This document shows positions 1-4,257 of a DNA stretch of 9,488 bases, piece by piece (the stretch's first letter is position 1; each line of letters starts with the position of its first letter). The translations under genes were made by a program, and so were the position numbers. Origin of the DNA: Acetobacteraceae bacterium (GTDB lineage Bacteria > Pseudomonadota > Alphaproteobacteria > Acetobacterales > Acetobacteraceae); contig CANFIE010000124.1 of NCBI GenBank assembly GCA_947446625.1, forward strand, positions 1-9,488, read 5' to 3'. The notes under the pieces were generated by a model, which did no database searches, was not told the origin of the DNA, and was given only the letters and a program-made list of their open reading frames with translations.

Positions 1-341
1 CCATTGCGCGGGATGCCATTGGCAACAGGGCGGCGCTGGCGGCGTTTGACCACGCCGCCGGTGTGGCGCGGGAAGGCGGCGGGCTGGCCGGGGCGCTGGC
101 GGGCTCGGGGTTGTTTCCGGCGCGGATGACGCATTTGCTGCGGCTGGGTGAGGAACACGCGCAGCTGGGCGCCATGGCGCTGCGCGCCGCCGACATGCAC
201 GAGGAACGCAGCCAGCGCACAGTGCAGCGGCTGGTGGCGCTGCTGGTGCCGGGCATGACCATTGTGATGGGCTGCGTGGTGGCGGCCATTGTGGTGTCGC
301 TGCTGCACGCCATGCTCAGCCTGAACGACCTGGCGCAGTGA
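1..341 (+). CDS. gspF: Type II secretion inner-membrane platform protein GspF, C-terminal part (5' truncated by window)
   Basis: The frame is open from base 3 (first full codon Ile) to the TGA at 339-341, giving 112 visible residues of a protein normally about 400 long. GspF is the polytopic inner-membrane core of the type II secretion pseudopilus assembly machine, coupling the GspE ATPase to pseudopilin addition. The visible part has the second GspF repeat signature: FPARMTHLLRLGEE, then a helix with AADMHEERSQRTVQRL, then a final long hydrophobic segment (about VPGMTIVMGCVVAAIVVSLL) followed by a short tail. This is the usual pattern '...GE.sG.L...L...A...E' plus last transmembrane helix. 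The stop overlaps the GTG start of the next pseudopilin gene by four bases. A type IV pilus PilC homologue is possible from this fragment alone, but the following GspH/I/J genes argue for GspF. Confidence 0.85.
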   Translation, partial: IARDAIGNRAALAAFDHAAGVAREGGGLAGALAGSGLFPARMTHLLRLGEEHAQLGAMALRAADMHEERSQRTVQRLVALLVPGMTIVMGCVVAAIVVSLLHAMLSLNDLAQ

Positions 342-751
342 AGCGCGGGGCGCCGGGGTTTTCGCTGCTGGAGATGCTGGTGGTGCTGGCCATTCTGGGG
401 CTGGCGGTGGGGCTGGTGGCCGGGCGGGCGCGGCAGGGTGCCGGCGGCGTGGTGCTGCGCGGCGCGGCGGTGGAGTTGCGCGACGCGCTGCGGCTGGCGC
501 GCGGCGCCGCCATTGCCGGCAACCGGCCGGTGGAGGTGCTGCTGGATGCCGCGGGCGGCCAAGTGCTGCGGCAGGGTGCGGCGCCCCTGGTATTGCCGCC
601 CGGCGTGGTGCTGAGCGGGCCGGGGCGGATTCAGTTTGCGCCCGAAGGTGGCTCCAGCGGCGGGGTGCTGCTGCTGCGCCAGGGTGAGCGCCGCATGGCG
701 GTGAGCGTGGACTGGCTGACCGGCCAGGTGCGGCTGGCCGATGCGCCGTGA
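338..751 (+). CDS. gspH: Type II secretion minor pseudopilin GspH
   Basis: 137 residues starting at GTG 338, whose last two bases form part of the gspF stop (GTGA overlap), so translation is probably coupled. A very short basic leader ends in Gly7, followed by FSLLEMLVVLAILGLAVGLV. This is the class III prepilin signature, with cleavage by prepilin peptidase expected between Gly7 and Phe8 and the conserved glutamate at mature position 5 (Glu12). The rest has the GspH/FimT layout: a conserved helix (ELRDALRLARGAAIAGNRPVEV) then beta-rich sequence ending in VDWLTGQVRL, typical of GspH C-termini. It lacks the GspG features (a calcium loop and a tyrosine/proline-rich GRYPT-type segment), so it is not the major pseudopilin. 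GspH would sit near the tip complex of the periplasmic pseudopilus. The assignment to H rests on order and C-terminal pattern. Confidence 0.85.
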   Translation: MKRGAPGFSLLEMLVVLAILGLAVGLVAGRARQGAGGVVLRGAAVELRDALRLARGAAIAGNRPVEVLLDAAGGQVLRQGAAPLVLPPGVVLSGPGRIQFAPEGGSSGGVLLLRQGERRMAVSVDWLTGQVRLADAP

Positions 752-1118
752 CCCAGGCCGGCGCGAGGCCGGCTTCACCCTGCTGGAAGTGCTGGTGGCG
801 TTTGTGATCGCGGCGCTGGCGCTGACGGCGCTGGTGGAAGGGGCACGGCGCGGCATTTGGGCTGGCGAGGTGGCGGGGCGGCATGAGGAGGCGCTGTCGC
901 GGGCGCGCTCCCGCTTGGCGGCGGTACTGGCCCAGCCGGTGCTGCAACCGCTGGAGCAGGGCGGCGAGGATGGCAATGGTTTTCGCTGGCAAACCCGGGT
1001 GCGGCTGCTGGCGGACAGCGCGGCGGCCAGCCTGTATGAGGTGCGGGTGGCGGTGCGCTGGGGCCAGGGCCAGGGGGTGGAGTTGACGTCTCGGCAGTTG
1101 GGGCCGGGCGGGCGATGA
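741..1118 (+). CDS. gspI: Type II secretion minor pseudopilin GspI
   Basis: 125 residues from ATG 741, overlapping the 3' end of gspH by 11 bases. The leader MRRDPGRREAG is followed by FTLLEVLVAFVIAALALTAL, a textbook prepilin signal with cleavage after Gly11 and Glu16 as the mature Glu5. The segment after the helix (ARRGIWAGEVAGRHEEALSR) and the C-terminal 'YEVRVAVRWGQGQGVELTSRQL' region fit GspI, which forms the initiating tip complex with GspJ and GspK. Length is normal for the family (about 120-130). It ends in a 4-base ATGA overlap with gspJ. Family membership is firm; the I designation comes from 'EVLVAF-I-AL' in the helix, the C-terminal W-containing strand pattern and the H-I-J order. 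Confidence 0.87.
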   Translation: MRRDPGRREAGFTLLEVLVAFVIAALALTALVEGARRGIWAGEVAGRHEEALSRARSRLAAVLAQPVLQPLEQGGEDGNGFRWQTRVRLLADSAAASLYEVRVAVRWGQGQGVELTSRQLGPGGR

Positions 1119-1774
1119 GGCGGCGCGGGATATTCCGGCCCGCAGGGCCCAGCGCCCGACTGGGCGCCGCCGCCAGTGCGGCGAAGCCAAGCCGCGCGCA
1201 GGCGCGGCGCCCGGCGATTGAGGGCGGCCAGGAAGGCGGCTTCACGCTGCTGGAATTGCTGGTGGTGCTGGCGGTGTTGGGCTTTGTGGTGCTGGGGCTG
1301 GCGCAGGGGTTGCGGCTGGGGCTGGTGGCCTGGCAGCGCCAGGGGCAGGCGGTGGGCTGGCGCGAGCAGATGACCAGCACCGAGCGCCTGCTGCGCCATG
1401 TGCTGGAACAGGCCGAACCCAACGCACCAGCCGGGGCGCCGCCGTTGCTGGGTACGGCGGGGACGCTGCTGTTTCGCTCCACGCTGCCCGGCGGCGTGGC
1501 GGCCGAGATGGCGCTGGGCGTGGATGCCGAGGCGCGGCTGGTGCTGCGCTGGCAGCCGCGAGCGCCAGCGCCGCCGCAGCAGCGGGTGTTGCTGGAAAGG
1601 GTGGCGCGGCTTCGGCTTGGCTACTGGGCCGCCGATGCCGGCTGGGCCGAGGCCTGGGCGCACCCTGCCCTGCCAACGCTGGTGCGCGTGCATGTGGAAC
1701 TGCCGGCGGGGACCAGGCCTTGGCCGGATATTCTCGTGCGGCCGATGCTGGAGCGGTTGGGCGAGGCGCCTTAA
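1115..1774 (+). CDS. gspJ: Type II secretion minor pseudopilin GspJ with an extended leader
   Basis: 219 residues from ATG 1115, which overlaps the gspI stop (ATGA). The prepilin signature GGFTLLELLVVLAVLGFVVL places cleavage after Gly42, with Glu47 as mature Glu5. The downstream helix (LRLGLVAWQRQGQAVGWREQ) and later RLLRHVLEQAEPNA and LRLGYWAADAGWAEAWA segments match GspJ, the larger tip pseudopilin that pairs with GspI. Mature length (about 177) is normal. The leader of 42 residues is not: GspI and GspH next door have 11 and 7. There is no in-frame ATG, GTG or TTG between 1118 and the FTLLE motif, so a shorter start is not available. Residues 8-32 of the leader are encoded by a block of four tandem hairpins (see the repeat at 1137-1208). 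GspK, which usually follows, is absent. Confidence 0.85.
   Translation: MRRRGIFRPAGPSARLGAAASAAKPSRAQARRPAIEGGQEGGFTLLELLVVLAVLGFVVLGLAQGLRLGLVAWQRQGQAVGWREQMTSTERLLRHVLEQAEPNAPAGAPPLLGTAGTLLFRSTLPGGVAAEMALGVDAEARLVLRWQPRAPAPPQQRVLLERVARLRLGYWAADAGWAEAWAHPALPTLVRVHVELPAGTRPWPDILVRPMLERLGEAP
1137..1208. repeat. Cluster of four tandem short perfect hairpins inside the gspJ leader (candidate palindromic repeat element)
   Basis: Four consecutive perfect stems lie in 72 bases. They are GGCCC/GGGCC (1137-1141 with 1145-1149, loop GCA), GCGCCC/GGGCGC (1152-1157 with 1162-1167, loop GACT), CGCCGC/GCGGCG (1168-1173 with 1178-1183, loop CAGT) and GCCGCGC/GCGCGGC (1191-1197 with 1202-1208, loop GCAG). 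The block is translated as an Ala/Arg/Pro-rich stretch in the GspJ leader. This density of tight stems is more than I see elsewhere in the window, even allowing for high GC, and resembles REP-like or other palindromic repeats. No second copy occurs here, so repeat status is inference. Confidence 0.5.
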
Positions 1775-1797
1775 CGCCGCAGGCGTTTGAGGGCGCC
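1765..1797. terminator. Nested dyad between convergent gspJ and SDR genes (possible bidirectional terminator)
   Basis: An inner stem AACGCC (1773-1778) pairs with GGCGTT (1782-1787) across a GCA loop. An outer GGCGCC pair (1765-1770 with 1792-1797) can extend it with internal mismatches. It spans the stop of gspJ and ends four bases before the stop of the convergent SDR gene, the position expected for a shared terminator. No clear T-run follows on either strand, so function as an intrinsic terminator is uncertain. Confidence 0.3.
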
Positions 1798-1801
1798 CAG
1801 T

Positions 1802-2569
1802 TCACGGCATCTGCAAACCGCCATTCACTTCCAGCACCTGGCCGGTGATGAAGCCCGAGAGTTCCGCCGAGGCGAGGAACAGGTAGGTGCCGACGCATTC
1901 CTCCACCGTGCCCAGGCGGCGCAACGGCGTGAGCTTGATGCTGGCCTGCACCTGGTGGTCCGGCATGGTCCAGCCTTTCTCGGGCTTGACGATGACGCCG
2001 GGCGCCACGGCGTTGACGCGAATGCCCTGGCGGCCAACCTCCTTCGCCAGGCCGCGCGTGAAGGTGGAGACGAAGGCCTTGGAGGCGGCGTAGAGCGTGG
2101 ACTTGCTGCCGCCACCGCTGCGTGCCGCCAGCGAGGTGGTGGAGATGATGGCGCCGCCGCCCTGCGCCTGCATGAGGGGCAGCGCGGCACGCGAACAGGC
2201 GAAGACCGAGCGGGCGTTGAGGTTGACGATGCTGTCATAGAGCGCGTCGTCGATCTCGGTCAGCGCGCGGCGCTGCACCACGCCGCCGGCATTGTTCACC
2301 AGCACGTCCAGCCGGCCAAAGGCGGCCTGCGCCTGGTGCACCAAGGTGGTGCAGCCGGCAACGGTGGAAAGATCGGCTTGCAGCAGCACAACCTCGGCGC
2401 CCTCGGCGGTGAGTTCGGCGCGCAGCTTTTCGGCATTGGCGCGGCTGGCGTTGCAGTGCAGCGCCACGCGCATGCCCTGGCGGGCGTAGCCCCGCGCCAC
2501 GGCGGCGCCAATGCCGGTGGAGGAGCCGGTGACCAGCGCGGCCTTGCCCTTGAGATCGGTGATTTGCAT
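1802..2569 (-). CDS. Short-chain dehydrogenase/reductase (SDR), FabG-like classical type
   Basis: 255 residues, start ATG at 2569-2567, preceded by a strong Shine-Dalgarno (GGGAAGGAAG, complement of 2576-2585, 7 bases from the ATG). The frame stays open to 2677, but those 36 extra residues look non-coding. Classical SDR signatures: TGSSTGIG at residues 14-21 (Rossmann nucleotide-binding loop), D66 after the third strand, NNAG at 92-95, N116, Ser146, Tyr160-x3-Lys164 (catalytic triad) and RVNAVAPG. An arginine near the end of the second strand (Arg43 in HCNASR) leans to NADP(H). Length is standard for the family. It is transcribed divergently from the thiolase-like operon and convergently with gspJ. 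A role in oxidising or reducing a hydroxy/keto intermediate of that pathway is inference from position; substrate unknown. Confidence 0.9.
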   Translation of the reverse strand: MQITDLKGKAALVTGSSTGIGAAVARGYARQGMRVALHCNASRANAEKLRAELTAEGAEVVLLQADLSTVAGCTTLVHQAQAAFGRLDVLVNNAGGVVQRRALTEIDDALYDSIVNLNARSVFACSRAALPLMQAQGGGAIISTTSLAARSGGGSKSTLYAASKAFVSTFTRGLAKEVGRQGIRVNAVAPGVIVKPEKGWTMPDHQVQASIKLTPLRRLGTVEECVGTYLFLASAELSGFITGQVLEVNGGLQMP

Positions 2570-2575
2570 GTGCGG

Positions 2576-2585
2576 CTTCCTTCCC
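2576..2585 (-). promoter_or_regulatory. Ribosome binding site fixing the SDR start
   Basis: The minus strand reads GGGAAGGAAG, ending 7 bases upstream of the ATG at 2569. It selects this start over an in-frame one at 2677, which would add 36 residues before the MQITDLKGK sequence where SDR proteins normally begin. Its upstream half could pair with TTCCC on the same transcript (complement of 2604-2608), so it may be partly sequestered. Confidence 0.6.
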
Positions 2586-2610
2586 TTGGCCGGGCAGCAG
2601 GCCGGGAAAT

Positions 2611-2650
2611 CGGCGCGCTGGCAAGGGTGGGCCGATTGCCGAGCGCGCCG
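2611..2650. promoter_or_regulatory. Long inverted repeat in the divergent intergenic region (possible operator)
   Basis: CGGCGCGCT (2611-2619) pairs perfectly with AGCGCGCCG (2642-2650), and the adjacent GGCAA (2620-2624) pairs with TTGCC (2636-2640). This gives 14 pairs with a single bulged G at 2641 and an 11-base loop. The right arm covers the candidate -35 box of the rightward operon. That position suits a regulator binding site controlling one or both divergent genes. No regulator gene is visible in the window, and the binding function is inference. Confidence 0.4.
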
Positions 2651-2665
2651 GGCCGGGGCTATCCT
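2636..2665 (+). promoter_or_regulatory. Candidate sigma-70-type promoter for the thiolase-like operon
   Basis: TTGCCG (2636-2641) and TATCCT (2660-2665) are separated by 18 bases, each matching the consensus hexamer at four of six positions. Transcription would begin about 2672, leaving a 5' leader of about 20 bases before the GTG at 2692. The Shine-Dalgarno GAGGA (2680-2684) lies 7 bases from that start. In GC-rich DNA such matches occur by chance, so this is tentative. Confidence 0.35.
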
Positions 2666-2691
2666 GGCGGCAATCAATCGAGGACGTTCTT

Positions 2692-3825
2692 GTGAACACC
2701 GCCTTTCATAAATTGAAGGACCGCATTGCCGTGGTGGGGGTGGGCAACACCGCCTACGGCAATTTCCCGCATACCGATGATTATGGCCTGGGCGCCGAAG
2801 CCTTTCGGAACGCGCTGGCCGATTGCGGGTTGGAGAAGAACCAGGTGGATGGGTTGGGCGTATGCCGCCTGCCCTACTACGCCCGCATGGGTGAGATTCT
2901 GGGCCTGAACCCGCGCTGGACGGTGCAGTTTCCGGCGCATGGCCGCATGAGCGCCATGGCGATTATTGAAGCCGCGGCGGCGCTGGATGCCGGGCTGTGC
3001 GATTATGCCGCGCTGATCTACGCCAATATCGGCCGCAGCCGCCGGGTGAATTACGGCGGTGAGGAAAGCCCGGGCGTGTGGGACCCGTTTGGCTTCACTT
3101 CGCCGGGTGCGGCGCATGCCATGATGTTCCAGCGCCACATGGCGCTGTACGGCACCACCACGCGGCAGTTGGCGGAAGTTTCGGTGGCGGTGCGGCACCA
3201 TGCCTGCCTGAACCCCGACGCGGTGATGAAGCAGCCGATCACCATTGAGGATCATGAGAATGCGCGCCCCATCACGGCGCCGCTGCGTTTGCTGGACTAT
3301 TGCCTCATCAATGATGGCGCGGTGTGCCTCATCCTCACCACCAAGGAGCGGGCGAAGGATTTGAAGAAGAAGCCCGTGCTGATCAGCGGCATTGGCGCGC
3401 GGGAGGCTTATACCGGTTCCTCCATCAGCAACTTCAACCTGAACTTCTGGCATGACGAAGTGCAGGATGTGGCGCAGCAGGTCTACGGCATGGCCGGCGT
3501 TGGGCCGAAGGATATCGACGCGCTGATGTGCTACGACAATTTCTCCCCCACCGTGCTGTTCAGCCTGGAAGGGCTTGGCTTCTGCAAGCAGGGCGAGAGC
3601 GGCAGCTTTGTGGAGGGCGGCGCGCTGCGTGTGGGCGGCCGGCTGCCAACCAATACCGATGGCGGGCATCTTTCCAACAGCTACATGCAGGGCTGGGCGC
3701 TGAACGTGGAAGCGGTGCGCCAGGTGCGCGGCGAATGCGGCGCGCGCCAGGTGAAGGATGCCGAGGTGGTGCAGTTTGTGGCCACCACACCGTGCTCGCG
3801 TTCCATCATCTACACCCCCGGCTGA
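2692..3825 (+). CDS. Thiolase-like protein of the SCP-x/lipid-transfer type, probable acyl-CoA aldolase subunit
   Basis: 377 residues from GTG 2692, with GAGGA 7 bases upstream. The fold is thiolase-like: RIAVVGVGNTAYG at the N-terminus, AIIEAAAALDAG (about 90-101) for the buried helix, DYCLINDGAVCLILTT (about 202-217) and a C-terminal NTDGGHLSNSYMQG (321-334). The nucleophilic cysteine expected just before the buried helix is missing; the aligned region is FPAHGRMSAMA (80-90) with no cysteine. It is therefore unlikely to do ordinary Claisen thiolysis. Proteins of this kind pair with a DUF35 protein, as here, and include steroid side-chain aldolases (Ltp2) and BbsB-like thiolases. CYDNFS (Tyr281) and NSYMQG (Tyr331) lie in the two positions I recall as catalytic tyrosines of Ltp2. 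It would be the first gene of the operon, 15 bases before its partner. Database names usually say acetyl-CoA acetyltransferase, which probably over-states function. Confidence 0.85.
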   Translation: MNTAFHKLKDRIAVVGVGNTAYGNFPHTDDYGLGAEAFRNALADCGLEKNQVDGLGVCRLPYYARMGEILGLNPRWTVQFPAHGRMSAMAIIEAAAALDAGLCDYAALIYANIGRSRRVNYGGEESPGVWDPFGFTSPGAAHAMMFQRHMALYGTTTRQLAEVSVAVRHHACLNPDAVMKQPITIEDHENARPITAPLRLLDYCLINDGAVCLILTTKERAKDLKKKPVLISGIGAREAYTGSSISNFNLNFWHDEVQDVAQQVYGMAGVGPKDIDALMCYDNFSPTVLFSLEGLGFCKQGESGSFVEGGALRVGGRLPTNTDGGHLSNSYMQGWALNVEAVRQVRGECGARQVKDAEVVQFVATTPCSRSIIYTPG

Positions 3826-3840
3826 GCGGAGGCACCGACC

Positions 3841-4257
3841 ATGACCACGATGAAGCCGCGGCCGAAGCCGGATGTGTTCAACAAGGCGTTCTGGGAGCAT
3901 GCCAACCAGGGCAGGTTGACCGTGCAGCGCTGCGATGACTGCGCGCATAGCCATTACCCCGGCACGCCGGTTTGCCCCGGGTGTCTTTCCTCAAAGCAAA
4001 GCTGGGTGCCGGTTTCCGGCCGGGGCGAATTGCTTTCATGGGTGCGGTTCCACCGCGCCTATTGGGACGGCTTCCGCGAGGATGTGCCCTATGCCGTCAT
4101 CCTCGTTGGGCTGGAGGAAGGCCCGATGATGCTGAGCAACCTGCTGGGCGCCGAACCGGAAGACCTGCAGATTGGCGACAAGCTGGAGGTGGCCTTCGAC
4201 CGCGTGGATGCGGAGTTGATGCTGCCGAAATTCCGCAAGGCCGGAGCCGGCGCGTGA
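3841..4257 (+). CDS. DUF35 / OB-fold zinc-ribbon protein, partner of the thiolase-like protein
   Basis: 138 residues from ATG 3841, with GGAGG (3828-3832) 8 bases upstream. An N-terminal helix (KAFWEHANQGRLTVQRC) leads into a rubredoxin-like zinc ribbon with all four ligands, Cys31-x2-Cys34 and Cys45-x2-Cys48 (PVCPGC), then an OB-fold of the family (about 55-130) containing GRGELLSWVRFHRAYW and PYAVILVGLEEGPMMLSNLLG. Members of this family bind the acyl-CoA and form a heteromer with the adjacent thiolase-like subunit (known for ChsH2-DUF35/Ltp2 and BbsA/BbsB). Length is normal for the stand-alone form. It lies directly after the thiolase-like gene, and its stop overlaps the start of the CoA-transferase (GTGA). 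An in-frame ATG three codons in is an alternative start, further from the RBS. Confidence 0.9.
   Translation: MTTMKPRPKPDVFNKAFWEHANQGRLTVQRCDDCAHSHYPGTPVCPGCLSSKQSWVPVSGRGELLSWVRFHRAYWDGFREDVPYAVILVGLEEGPMMLSNLLGAEPEDLQIGDKLEVAFDRVDAELMLPKFRKAGAGA

Noticed and set aside
1137..1208. Treating the hairpin cluster as a CRISPR fragment or a tRNA-like structure
   Set aside because: The stems differ in sequence, there are no regular spacers, and no cloverleaf or CCA-like end can be drawn.
1787..2695. 302-residue plus-strand open frame opposite the SDR gene
   Set aside because: The SDR on the minus strand has every family motif; the plus-strand product has none and would start inside the terminator-like dyad.
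2692..3825. Calling the thiolase-like gene a true acetyl-CoA acetyltransferase
   Set aside because: The nucleophilic cysteine is absent and a DUF35 partner is adjacent, which point to the non-classical group.
2674..3954. 426-residue minus-strand open frame opposite the thiolase-like gene
   Set aside because: The composition is typical of an antisense shadow, and the plus-strand thiolase-like fold is unmistakable.
3972..4253. Earlier in-frame start for the CoA-transferase, giving 944 residues
   Set aside because: The extra 94 residues are DUF35 read in another frame; GTG 4254 has a spaced RBS and a stop/start overlap.
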